Below, piece after piece: positions 1 through 6,632 of a stretch of DNA of 11,806 nt. The position numbers and the translations under genes are program-made. Position 1 is the first letter of the stretch; each line of letters starts with the position of its first letter. The notes beneath the pieces are model-generated. The model ran no database searches. It saw nothing but the letters and a program-made list of their open reading frames with translations, and was not told the DNA's origin. Source of the stretch: Flavobacteriaceae bacterium (lineage in GTDB: Bacteria; Bacteroidota; Bacteroidia; Flavobacteriales; Flavobacteriaceae). The stretch is taken from assembly GCA_002713705.1 (NCBI GenBank), contig PAUJ01000035.1, positions 18,574 to 30,379 of the forward strand, in the 5' to 3' direction.

Positions 1-95
1 AGGGAGAGCGGATACTTGACCAGCTAATTAACCCTAAACTTGTTTTAAGGAGTTTATACAAAACCCAGCTATTAATGTAGGTTTTTTTATGAATA
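1..95 (+). ncRNA. possible 3' part of a small non-coding RNA (6S-type candidate)
   Basis: This stretch, before the rny leader, has no recognisable protein. The frame open at positions 3-80 is only 25 codons, has no start in the window and resembles no family I know. It does show RNA-like structure: TAAACT (35-40) pairs with AGTTTA (51-56), and AAAACC (60-65) can pair with GGTTTT (80-85) followed by more T, a weak intrinsic terminator. From memory of flavobacterial genomes, a 6S RNA lies between zapA and rny, so this could be its 3' end. That is context-based inference. The 5' half lies outside the window, so the closing stem of a 6S RNA cannot be tested. Confidence 0.3.
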
Positions 96-140
96 AAACT
101 CAAGCTATATTTAGCTAGTAGTTTAAATATAATATCAACA

Positions 141-1706
141 ATGGACAATATAATAGTACCGATAATAGTAGGCGTTGTAGCAATAATCATTGGATTTGTA
201 ATCGCAAAAATACTAGAGAAAAATAAGGCTTCAGATATCATTAAATCTGCTAAAAAAAGAGCTGCTAATATCTCTAAACAAGCAGAAATAGATGCAGAAA
301 CCATGAAGAAGGATAAAATGCTTCAGGCTAAAGAAAAATTTTTAGAATTAAAAGCAGAGCATGAAAGAGTTATTTTAAATAGGGATAAAAAAATATCTGA
401 ATCAGAAAAAAGGACTCGTGACAAAGAGTCAAAAGCTACCAGTGATCTCGCAAAATCAAAAAATTTAATTTCTGAGTATGAACAAAAGAAAAAAGAATGT
501 GATGAACGCATTTCTTTTTTAGATAAAAAGCAAACTGAAGTTGATAAAATGCATCGCCGACAAGTTGAGCAACTAGAGGTTATTTCTAGTTTATCTGCCG
601 AAGATGCAAAAGTTCAGTTAATGGAAACGATAAAAGATGAGGCCAAAACAGATGCAATGGCATACATTCAAACTTCATTAGAAGAAGCTAAATTAACAGC
701 CCAACAGGAAGCCAAAAAAGTTATTATAAATACGATACAACGAATAGGAACAGAAGAAGCAATAGATAATTGTGTCTCTGTTTTTAATCTAGAAAGTGAT
801 GATGTTAAGGGTAGAATTATTGGACGTGAAGGAAGAAATATTCGTGCAATTGAAGCTGCAACTGGAGTAGAGATTATAGTAGATGACACTCCAGATGCAA
901 TTATTTTATCTTGTTTTGATTCCGTAAGAAGAGAAATTGCTCGTTTGTCTTTACATAAATTAGTTACCGATGGGCGTATTCATCCAGCTCGAATTGAAGA
1001 AGTAGTTAAAAAGACCACTCATCAGGTAGAAGAAGAGATTAAAGAAGTAGGAAAGCGTGCTGTTATCGATTTAGGGATTCATGGATTGCATCCAGAATTA
1101 ATTAAAGCTGTTGGACGTATGAAATTCCGTTCTTCTTATGGTCAGAATTTATTACATCATTCTCGTGAAGTAGCTAAGCTTTGTGGTGTGATGGCTTCAG
1201 AATTAGGTTTGAATCCTAAATTAGCTAAGAGAGCCGGATTATTGCATGATATTGGAAAAGTTCCTGAAACAGAAACAGAACTTCCTCACGCTTTATTAGG
1301 AATGCAAATGGCTGAAAAGCATGGAGAAAAACCAGATGTTTGCAATGCTATTGGTGCCCATCATGATGAGATAGAAATGACGAGTTTATTATCCCCAATA
1401 ATTCAAGTTTGTGATGCCATAAGTGGAGCTAGGCCTGGGGCAAGACGTCAGGTGTTGGATTCGTATATACAACGTTTAAAAGATCTAGAGGATGTTGCTT
1501 TTGGTTTTAAAGGTGTAAATAAAGCATATGCAATTCAAGCTGGACGTGAGCTTCGTGTGATGGTTGAAAGTGAGAAGGTAAGTGATGAAAAAGCCTCTGA
1601 ATTATCATTTAATATTTCACAAAAAATTCAAACTGAAATGACTTATCCTGGTCAAGTAAAAGTCACAGTTATTAGAGAGACAAGAGCGGTAACTATTGCA
1701 AAATAA
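141..1706 (+). CDS. rny: ribonuclease Y (endoribonuclease, membrane-anchored)
   Basis: RNase Y is an endonuclease that starts mRNA decay and processing, tethered to the inner face of the cytoplasmic membrane. The 521-residue length is standard. In order: an N-terminal transmembrane helix (about residues 4-25), a long charged coiled coil rich in Lys/Glu (about 30-205), a KH RNA-binding domain with its GxxG loop as GREG at 228-231, and an HD phosphohydrolase domain with His339/His340 and the metal-binding HD pair at 369-370 in the LLHDIGK motif. The ATG at 141 gives the complete anchor. The leader carries a small AGCTA/TAGCT hairpin at 103-116 and a near-match to the Bacteroidota -7 box (TATATTTA, 106-113). 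The gene converges on xerD with only 76 bp between stop codons and no strong terminator there. Confidence 0.97.
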   Translation: MDNIIVPIIVGVVAIIIGFVIAKILEKNKASDIIKSAKKRAANISKQAEIDAETMKKDKMLQAKEKFLELKAEHERVILNRDKKISESEKRTRDKESKATSDLAKSKNLISEYEQKKKECDERISFLDKKQTEVDKMHRRQVEQLEVISSLSAEDAKVQLMETIKDEAKTDAMAYIQTSLEEAKLTAQQEAKKVIINTIQRIGTEEAIDNCVSVFNLESDDVKGRIIGREGRNIRAIEAATGVEIIVDDTPDAIILSCFDSVRREIARLSLHKLVTDGRIHPARIEEVVKKTTHQVEEEIKEVGKRAVIDLGIHGLHPELIKAVGRMKFRSSYGQNLLHHSREVAKLCGVMASELGLNPKLAKRAGLLHDIGKVPETETELPHALLGMQMAEKHGEKPDVCNAIGAHHDEIEMTSLLSPIIQVCDAISGARPGARRQVLDSYIQRLKDLEDVAFGFKGVNKAYAIQAGRELRVMVESEKVSDEKASELSFNISQKIQTEMTYPGQVKVTVIRETRAVTIAK

Positions 1707-1782
1707 ATCGTGGATATTTAGATCCTTAGGTTTTGAAATGGAGTTATTGCTAAATATAATTCTAATAATTGATCAATAATAC

Positions 1783-2679
1783 TTATCTTCTTGGATGAAA
1801 ATTATTTATAATTTGGCTTAAGTGTCTTTTGTCTAGGTGGGTATAAATTTCAGTAGTAGTAATGCTTTCATGCCCAAGCATTTGTTGAATAGCCCTAAGA
1901 TCTGCTCCATTTCCTAATAAATGAGTTGCAAATGAATGTCTAAAAGTGTGAGGGCTTATGTTTTTTTGTATTCCTGCCTTTTCCGTTAATTCTTTTACGA
2001 TGTTAAAAATCATCGCTCTTGTTAACTCATCCCCTCGTCGATTTAAAAACAAGCTGTCTTGAGCATTGGGTTTAATAACTTGATGGACTCTAATTTCATT
2101 CCTATAAATATCAATAAATTTAATAGTTAAAGAACCTATTGGAACAAAACGTTGCTTGTTTCCTTTTCCGGTAACTTTAATAAAACCTTCATCAAAAAAC
2201 AAATCGGATATTTTTAAACTTATCAATTCTGAAACCCGCAATCCACAACCATATAATACCTCAATAATTGCTCTATTACGTTCCCCTTGTGGCTTGCTTA
2301 AGTCTATGATTGAAATAATTGCATCAATTTCTTTAATAGAAAGCGTATCTGGTAATTTTCTTCCTATTTTTGGGCTTTCAATAAGATCTAATGGATTAGT
2401 AGCTCTATATTCCTCAAAAATTAAATAATTAAAAAAACCCTTTAAGCCAGATATGATTCTACTTTGAGAACGAGGATTAACTTCTTTTGCAATATGATAA
2501 ATAAATTCTTGTAGAATTTCTCTATTAATTTTTAATGGAGTAACTTTTGTCGACGAAGTTTCAAGCCATTTTATGAGTTTTTTAATATCGAAGGAATAGT
2601 TTTCGATGGAATTATCAGATAATCCTCTTTCTATTTTTAAATAGTCTTGATAGTATTTTAAAGCACCAAACCAATCCAT
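1783..2679 (-). CDS. xerD: site-specific tyrosine recombinase XerD
   Basis: XerD, with XerC, resolves chromosome dimers at dif in an FtsK-dependent reaction. The 298-residue protein has the N-terminal SAM-like core-binding domain (about 3-90) and the C-terminal catalytic domain (about 105-290). All catalytic residues are visible and fall at the same numbers as in E. coli XerD: Arg148 (GCGLRVSEL), Lys172 (GKGNKQR), His244 and Arg247 (PHTFRHSFATHLL), His270 (LGHESI) and the nucleophile Tyr279 (IYTHLD). The length, lack of extra domains and housekeeping neighbours argue for a cellular Xer protein over a phage or transposon integrase. In the Flavobacteriaceae I recall, xerD lies next to aroQ on the opposite strand. 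Here two barrel genes separate them. A promoter matching the phylum consensus is seen at 2736-2768. Confidence 0.97.
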   Translation of the reverse strand: MDWFGALKYYQDYLKIERGLSDNSIENYSFDIKKLIKWLETSSTKVTPLKINREILQEFIYHIAKEVNPRSQSRIISGLKGFFNYLIFEEYRATNPLDLIESPKIGRKLPDTLSIKEIDAIISIIDLSKPQGERNRAIIEVLYGCGLRVSELISLKISDLFFDEGFIKVTGKGNKQRFVPIGSLTIKFIDIYRNEIRVHQVIKPNAQDSLFLNRRGDELTRAMIFNIVKELTEKAGIQKNISPHTFRHSFATHLLGNGADLRAIQQMLGHESITTTEIYTHLDKRHLSQIINNFHPRR

Positions 2680-2726
2680 CTTTTTTACAATAATTAATTA
2701 AATTTCATAAACATAAGGCTTAAATG

Positions 2727-2759
2727 TTTCTAAAACAAATCTAAAAATTTATATATTTG
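2727..2759 (+). promoter_or_regulatory. predicted Bacteroidota-type promoter of the first barrel gene
   Basis: On the plus strand TATATTTG (2752-2759) matches the -7 consensus TAnnTTTG exactly, and TTTC (2727-2730), one base off TTTG, lies 21 nt upstream. Transcription would start near 2766, so the leader would consist almost entirely of the 13-bp tandem repeats that run up to the start codon. The site is interleaved with the xerD promoter, so RNA polymerase probably cannot occupy both at once. Confidence 0.5.
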
Positions 2760-2768
2760 ATAAACAAA
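2736..2768 (-). promoter_or_regulatory. predicted Bacteroidota-type promoter of xerD
   Basis: Read on the minus strand, a -33 box TTTG (2768-2765) is followed after exactly 21 nt by a -7 box TAGATTTG (2743-2736), a full match to the TTTG / TAnnTTTG consensus used by the primary sigma factor of this phylum. Transcription would start near 2730, giving a leader of about 50 nt. It overlaps the oppositely directed promoter at 2727-2759. The AT-rich background makes chance matches possible, but both boxes and the spacing fit. Confidence 0.55.
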
Positions 2769-2770
2769 AT

Positions 2771-2809
2771 TTATAAACAAACATTATAAACAAGCATTAT
2801 AAACAAACA
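2771..2809 (+). repeat. three tandem 13-bp repeats in the leader of the first barrel gene
   Basis: The unit TTATAAACAAACA occurs at 2771-2783 and 2797-2809, with a middle copy at 2784-2796 differing in one base (TTATAAACAAGCA). The sequence continues directly into TTATGAAAA, so the ATG start codon at 2812 sits where a fourth copy would begin. A degenerate half-copy (TAAACAAAAT) precedes at 2761-2770. The array fills the predicted 5' untranslated region and the ribosome-landing zone. Confidence 0.9.
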
Positions 2810-2811
2810 TT

Positions 2812-3330
2812 ATGAAAAAAATTATTTTTATTTCGTTAATCTTTTTGAGTTTAAAATCATTTTCACAAGGAATAGATCTCGGTATTAAAGTAGGTGCAAA
2901 TTTTACAACACTGACTGATTTTCCAAACGTAGATACTAAAACTGGTTTAAACCTTGGTGCATTTTTTACTATTAAATTTAACGACAAGATTGCGATACAA
3001 GCAGATGCACTTTATTCACAACAAGGCGCTGAATTGGATCTTGGTAAAGTTGATTTAAGTTATGTAAATGTACCTGTGGTCTTTAAATATTACCTTATTA
3101 AAAGGCTTAATATACATCTTGGTCCTCAACTTGGTTTCATAGTAAGCGATGGTGACGTTTATCCAACCGAATCAAATGATGTTTCGGGTGTTGTAGGGCT
3201 TGGTTTAGATTTACCCTTGGGCTTTAGAGTTGACGGTCGTTATAATTTTGGTCTTACTGAAGTTTTTCCTGATGTAGCCGATGTAAAAAACCAGGTTTTT
3301 AGCCTATCCATTGGATGGACACTTCTTTAA
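2812..3330 (+). CDS. outer membrane beta-barrel protein (porin family, OMP_b-brl_2-like)
   Basis: A 172-residue exported protein. An N-terminal signal peptide (1-18, MKK then a hydrophobic run, cleavage after FS before Gln19) has no lipobox cysteine. The mature part opens with the GIKVGANFTTL strand typical of small Bacteroidota barrels of the PF13568 type. Alternating strands follow, with a YSQQGA segment, a YVNVPVVFKYYL strand and the LNIHLGPQLGF strand that are hallmarks of that family. It ends in a strand with a hydrophobic C-terminus (SIGWTLL). The length fits an eight-strand barrel in the outer membrane. The role is unknown; members are usually called porin-family proteins without transport data. 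It is transcribed away from xerD, and its leader carries three 13-bp repeats. Confidence 0.9.
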   Translation: MKKIIFISLIFLSLKSFSQGIDLGIKVGANFTTLTDFPNVDTKTGLNLGAFFTIKFNDKIAIQADALYSQQGAELDLGKVDLSYVNVPVVFKYYLIKRLNIHLGPQLGFIVSDGDVYPTESNDVSGVVGLGLDLPLGFRVDGRYNFGLTEVFPDVADVKNQVFSLSIGWTLL

Positions 3331-3460
3331 ATTTAGTCTTTTTTAGAGTGTGTTAAATTGTTGATAATTATTAAAACTATTTTAAAAACGCATTAAATAT
3401 TTTTTTTATTTTATGTAAATGATTTAAAAACAATAAGTTACGTAGTTTATTTATTTTTTA

Positions 3461-3486
3461 GTTATTAACAACTTAATGTTAATAAC
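3461..3486. promoter_or_regulatory. 26-bp perfect inverted repeat upstream of the second barrel gene
   Basis: GTTATTAACA (3461-3470) and TGTTAATAAC (3477-3486) are exact reverse complements separated by ACTTAA. The 229-bp gap between the two barrel genes is otherwise AT-rich, with no gene and no clear terminator. The arms lie about 75 bp before the ATG at 3560. The site could be the operator of a dimeric regulator or an mRNA hairpin. A terminator is less likely because the stem is nearly all A/T and no uninterrupted T-run follows on the plus strand. Confidence 0.6.
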
Positions 3487-3559
3487 GTATTTTTATTGTG
3501 GTATAATAATGCTTTTCTTTATTTAATTTTAATTGACAATAATCAAAACAATTAATATT

Positions 3560-4135
3560 ATGAAAAATTTATTATTATTTACTGCAATAGCAGTTTTCGT
3601 ATTTTCAACAGCAAATGCTAAAGATGAACAATACATTTCAGAAGGAGGTTTTGCAAAATCAGATTTATATATTTCAGGTTCTGTAGGACTTGCAAGTGTA
3701 AGTAAAGATGGTAACTCAAATACTGCTTATAGTATTTCCCCAGCAATTGGATATTTTTTATCCGATAATGTTGCTTTAGAAGCAGATTTGACTTTTTCTG
3801 ATGCAGGAACTGATGATAGTTCAGCCTTTGGTGCTGCTATTGGAGCAATTTATTTCTTTTCACCAGCAAAACAATTTTCTTTTGCTGTAGGAGGTGGATT
3901 TGATTACACTTCAGCTGAGCAAGGTGTTCCTGATTCTAAATTAAATTCATGGTTTATAGGTTTAACTCCTGGAATGAATTATTTTATTTCAGATTCTTTT
4001 GCATTAAGAGCTGGTATTGGTTCATTAGGTTATGGTAGTTCAAAACTAGATACTGATGGAGCTGAAGCTACTAACACGTTTGGATTTTCATTAGATTTAT
4101 ACGATATTAAATTCGGTTTAACGTATAAATTTTAA
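3560..4135 (+). CDS. outer membrane beta-barrel protein (OmpA-like / PF13505-like)
   Basis: A 191-residue exported protein. I place the start at the ATG at 3560, not the in-frame TTG at 3533, because the ATG begins a classic signal peptide (MKNLLLF, hydrophobic core, cleavage after TANA at about residue 20) while the extra nine codons would bury it. The mature part is Gly/Ser/Ala-rich with alternating amphipathic strands (LYISGSVGLAS, SISPAIGYFL, VALEADLTFS, FSFAVGGGFDY, FALRAGIGSLGY) and ends in TYKF, the terminal Phe expected of BAM-assembled barrels. It resembles the opacity/OmpA-like eight-strand family; the function is unknown. It shows little resemblance to the neighbouring barrel protein, so the pair does not look like a recent duplication. 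A strong terminator follows. Confidence 0.87.
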   Translation: MKNLLLFTAIAVFVFSTANAKDEQYISEGGFAKSDLYISGSVGLASVSKDGNSNTAYSISPAIGYFLSDNVALEADLTFSDAGTDDSSAFGAAIGAIYFFSPAKQFSFAVGGGFDYTSAEQGVPDSKLNSWFIGLTPGMNYFISDSFALRAGIGSLGYGSSKLDTDGAEATNTFGFSLDLYDIKFGLTYKF

Positions 4136-4156
4136 TTGTTAATCAAATAAAATATT

Positions 4157-4192
4157 AAAACTCGAAGCAAAGCTTCGAGTTTTTTTTTTTTT
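4157..4192 (+). terminator. strong intrinsic terminator after the second barrel gene
   Basis: AAAACTCGAAGC (4157-4168) pairs perfectly over 12 bp with GCTTCGAGTTTT (4172-4183) around an AAA loop, followed by an unbroken run of 13 T ending at 4192. It ends the barrel-gene transcript and separates it from aroQ. Confidence 0.95.
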
Positions 4193-4262
4193 CTATAAAA
4201 TGCACAATTTTTTCTTTTTATTTATTAAAGGAAAGTAATTCTATTTTTTGTAATTTTATAAT

Positions 4263-4676
4263 ATGAATATAGTCATCATTAATGGTCCCAATTTAAATTT
4301 ACTAGGCAGACGTGAACCTCTTATTTACGGGGATCAAACTTTCGAGGATTACTTTAATAATTTACAAAAAAAATATTCAACACTCAATTTATCTTACTTT
4401 CAATCTAATATAGAAGGAGAGCTTATTGATAAGCTTCAGGAGGTTGGTTTCACATTTGATGGAATTATTTTGAATGCTGCTGCATATACACACACCTCAG
4501 TAGGCATTGGTGACGCAGTTAAAGGGATAACAACACCAGTAGTTGAGGTACATATATCTAATACTTTTTCTCGAGAAGAGTTTAGACATCATTCTTATGT
4601 TTCTCCAAATGCAAAAGGAATTGTATTGGGTTTTGGCTTGAAAAGCTATGAATTGGCACTAAAAAGTTTTTTATAA
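4263..4676 (+). CDS. aroQ: 3-dehydroquinate dehydratase, type II
   Basis: This enzyme catalyses trans-dehydration of 3-dehydroquinate to 3-dehydroshikimate, step three of the shikimate pathway, as a cytosolic dodecamer. The 137-residue length is slightly short of the usual 140-150 but complete. The family signature opens the protein (NGPNLNLLGRREP, 7-19). Compared with the M. tuberculosis enzyme, Arg16 and Tyr22 match the catalytic lid residues, Asn71 and His77 lie in the NAAAYTHTS substrate-binding stretch, His97-Ile-Ser is the VEVHISN motif, and Arg108 is in EEFRHHSY. It follows a strong terminator, so it needs its own promoter in 4193-4262. A TATTTTTTG stretch there is only a loose match. 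Its stop codon lies inside the left arm of the shared terminator with lpdA. Confidence 0.97.
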   Translation: MNIVIINGPNLNLLGRREPLIYGDQTFEDYFNNLQKKYSTLNLSYFQSNIEGELIDKLQEVGFTFDGIILNAAAYTHTSVGIGDAVKGITTPVVEVHISNTFSREEFRHHSYVSPNAKGIVLGFGLKSYELALKSFL

Positions 4677-4706
4677 AAACGCCCTATTTTCATAGAGCGT
4701 TTTTAT
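4673..4706. terminator. bidirectional terminator between aroQ and lpdA
   Basis: ATAAAAACGC (4673-4682) pairs perfectly with GCGTTTTTAT (4697-4706). Inside, CTAT (4684-4687) pairs with ATAG (4692-4695) after one C/A mismatch. Both strands end in a T-rich tract, so it can serve the convergent aroQ and lpdA transcripts. The left arm contains the aroQ TAA. Confidence 0.85.
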
Positions 4707-4723
4707 CCTTGTGTAGTAAATTT

Positions 4724-6100
4724 TTAAAGATGTATTACTTCACCATAAGCGTCAGCAACAGCTTCCATTACCGCCTCACTCATGGTCGGATGTGGATGTA
4801 TCGTTTTTAAAACTTCGTGCCCGGTAGTTTCTAATTTTCTTCCTAAAACAGCTTCCGCAATCATATCGGTTACGCCAGCGCCAATCATATGGCATCCTAA
4901 CCACTCACCGTATTTAGCATCAAAAATCACTTTTACAAAGCCTTCTTTAGTTCCAGCGGCACTTGCTTTTCCAGAAGCTGAAAACGGAAATTTTCCAACT
5001 TTAATGTCATATCCTTTTTCGATGGCTTGTTTTTCAGTGTATCCAACAGAAGCAATTTCAGGTGTCGCATAGGTACATCCAGGAATATTTCCGTAATCAA
5101 TTGATTCTATATGCATTCCTTTTATTTTTTCAATACAAGTAATACCTTCTGCTGATGCTACATGTGCTAATGCAGGACCGGGAGTTATATCTCCAATAGC
5201 ATAATAACCTGGGATGTTAGTTTGGTACCAATCATTTACTACTATTTTATCACGATCTACAACAATTCCTACCTCTTCTAAACCAATGTTTTCTAAATTT
5301 GATTTTATTCCTACAGCAGAAAGCACAATTTCAGCTTCTAAAATTTCTTCTCCTTTTTTAGTTTTAACACTCGCTTTTATCATTTTCCCTGAGGTGTCAA
5401 CACTTTCAACAGAAGAGTTTGTCATTACTTTAATTCCTGCTTTTTTAAATGAGCGTTCAAATTGCTTAGATACTTCTTCATCCTCTAGAGGAACTAAATT
5501 TGGTAAGTATTCAACAATAGTTACCTTGGTTCCCATGGCATTGTAAAAATGTGCAAATTCAGCTCCAATTGCACCACTACCTACTACAATCATACTTTTA
5601 GGTTGCTTTTTTAAAGTCATAGCTTCTCTATATCCAATTACTTTTTTACCATCTTGAGGTATATTTGGTAATTGCCTTGAGCGAGATCCTGTAGCTATTA
5701 TTATGTGGTCTGCGGTATATTCTTTTCCGTCAACTTCCACTTTTTTTCCTGGTTTTAATTTTCCAAAACCATTGATGACATCAATCTTATTTTTTTTCAT
5801 TAAAAACTGAACACCTTTACTCATTCCATTCGCAACTCCACGACTACGTTCTACCACTTTGGTGAAGTCTTTATCTGGATTTTCTAAACTTAAACCATAA
5901 TCTTCTGCATGTTTTAAATAATCGAATACTTGAGCGCTTTTAAGCAATGCTTTAGTTGGAATACAGCCCCAATTAAGGCAAACACCACCTAAACTTTCTT
6001 TTTCTATAACTGCGGTTTTAAAACCTAGTTGTGATGCTCTAATGGCGGTAACATATCCGCCAGGACCACTTACTAAAACTATAATATCGTATTTGCTCAT
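4724..6100 (-). CDS. lpdA: dihydrolipoyl dehydrogenase (E3)
   Basis: E3 is the FAD flavoprotein that reoxidises dihydrolipoyl groups of the pyruvate and 2-oxoglutarate dehydrogenase complexes and the glycine cleavage system, passing electrons to NAD+. At 458 residues it is near full length. Visible are the redox-active disulfide Cys41/Cys46 in GGVCLNWGCIPTK, the NAD-binding GSGAIG at 174-179, the second FAD-contact motif YAIGD at 300-304, and the C-terminal catalytic pair His437/Glu442 in HPHPTMSE. One oddity: the N-terminal FAD-binding GxGxxG reads V-S-G-P-G-G at 10-15, with Val10 (GTA codon) where the first Gly is expected. The rest of the motif is intact. It is monocistronic, with its own 130-nt leader and a shared terminator with aroQ. 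Confidence 0.96.
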   Translation of the reverse strand: MSKYDIIVLVSGPGGYVTAIRASQLGFKTAVIEKESLGGVCLNWGCIPTKALLKSAQVFDYLKHAEDYGLSLENPDKDFTKVVERSRGVANGMSKGVQFLMKKNKIDVINGFGKLKPGKKVEVDGKEYTADHIIIATGSRSRQLPNIPQDGKKVIGYREAMTLKKQPKSMIVVGSGAIGAEFAHFYNAMGTKVTIVEYLPNLVPLEDEEVSKQFERSFKKAGIKVMTNSSVESVDTSGKMIKASVKTKKGEEILEAEIVLSAVGIKSNLENIGLEEVGIVVDRDKIVVNDWYQTNIPGYYAIGDITPGPALAHVASAEGITCIEKIKGMHIESIDYGNIPGCTYATPEIASVGYTEKQAIEKGYDIKVGKFPFSASGKASAAGTKEGFVKVIFDAKYGEWLGCHMIGAGVTDMIAEAVLGRKLETTGHEVLKTIHPHPTMSEAVMEAVADAYGEVIHL

Positions 6101-6104
6101 TTTA

Positions 6105-6170
6105 ATGCTTTTTATTAGTTTTCTAAAATGCGAAATTACAAAATGTATATGTAATGCAATAAAAAAGCAT
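6105..6170 (-). promoter_or_regulatory. structured leader of lpdA (long inverted repeat)
   Basis: ATGCTTTTTATT (6105-6116) and AATAAAAAAGCAT (6158-6170) are complementary apart from a single-base bulge. Within them ATTACA (6135-6140) pairs with TGTAAT (6150-6155). The outer arm ends only five bases before the lpdA start codon, so a fold in the mRNA would cover the ribosome-landing zone. The stems are mostly A/T, so stability is uncertain. No convincing TTTG/TAnnTTTG promoter was found in this 130-bp gap. Confidence 0.35.
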
Positions 6171-6230
6171 CATAAATCAATTCCAAAAAAGAATATAATT
6201 ATAGACGTTGTTTTAATATTAATTAAAAAA

Positions 6231-6632
6231 TTAATCTTTCTTAAAATCGATAGATAAAGAATTTACACAATAACGTTGTCCAGTTTCGGTTGGACCATCG
6301 TTAAAAAGATGACCGATGTGACCACCACAGTTATTGCAGACAATCTCTGTTCGCACCATTCCAAGACTTTTATCCAATACATTTTTTATACTTCCTTCAA
6401 TTGCGTCATCAAAAGAGGGCCAACCACAACCACTTTCAAACTTTTGGCTACTTTTAAATAACGGAACATTGCAGGCACCACATTGATAGCTGCCGTTTTC
6501 AAAATGAAGATTAAACTTCCCGGTGAATGGACGTTCTGTTCCTTTTTCACGCAACACATGGTAGGCTTCCTTTGAAAGTTTCTCTTTCCAGTATTCTTCA
6601 GGTTTTTGATTTGGGAATATATTATTTTTCAT
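6231..6632 (-). CDS. msrB: peptide-methionine (R)-S-oxide reductase MsrB, cytosolic
   Basis: MsrB reduces the R-epimer of methionine sulfoxide in damaged proteins with thioredoxin as electron donor. The 133-residue protein is a bare MsrB domain with no signal peptide, so it is cytosolic. Zinc is held by two CxxC pairs, Cys51/Cys54 and Cys99/Cys102. The catalytic nucleophile is Cys122 in RYCVNS and the resolving Cys69 sits in SGCGWPSF, so this is a two-cysteine enzyme. The GGHIGHLFNDGP active-site stretch is intact. Its ATG overlaps the last 11 nt of the upstream lipoprotein msrB, which implies co-transcription and probably translational coupling. Only AT-rich sequence lies between its stop and lpdA, and no strong terminator is seen. 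Confidence 0.95.
   Translation of the reverse strand: MKNNIFPNQKPEEYWKEKLSKEAYHVLREKGTERPFTGKFNLHFENGSYQCGACNVPLFKSSQKFESGCGWPSFDDAIEGSIKNVLDKSLGMVRTEIVCNNCGGHIGHLFNDGPTETGQRYCVNSLSIDFKKD

Noticed and set aside
3..80. Open frame of 25 codons ending in TAG at the left edge
   Set aside because: It has no start in the window, resembles no known C-terminus (including ZapA), and an open run of this length is not rare by chance.
323..889. Minus-strand open frames inside rny, and similar opposite-strand frames inside xerD, lpdA, both msrB genes and the DUF2807 gene
   Set aside because: They lie wholly within well-supported genes, have no recognisable domains and show low-complexity composition of antisense frames.
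1707..1782. Terminator between rny and xerD
   Set aside because: Only a 4-bp GGAT/ATCC stem and a short ATTGATCAAT palindrome are present, with no T-run; not strong enough to call.
3533..3559. TTG start adding nine codons to the second barrel gene
   Set aside because: The ATG at 3560 opens a standard signal peptide directly; the extension would place extra residues ahead of it and relies on a rare start.
1783..4135. xerD plus barrel genes as an integrative element or phase-variable invertible locus
   Set aside because: The recombinase has XerD length and residue numbering throughout, with no att-like direct repeats, cargo genes or invertible inverted repeats flanking a promoter.
6218..6235. 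ATTAATT/AATTAAT hairpin over the stop codon of the cytosolic msrB
   Set aside because: It is made only of A/T with a 7-bp stem, as expected by chance here; too weak for a confident terminator.
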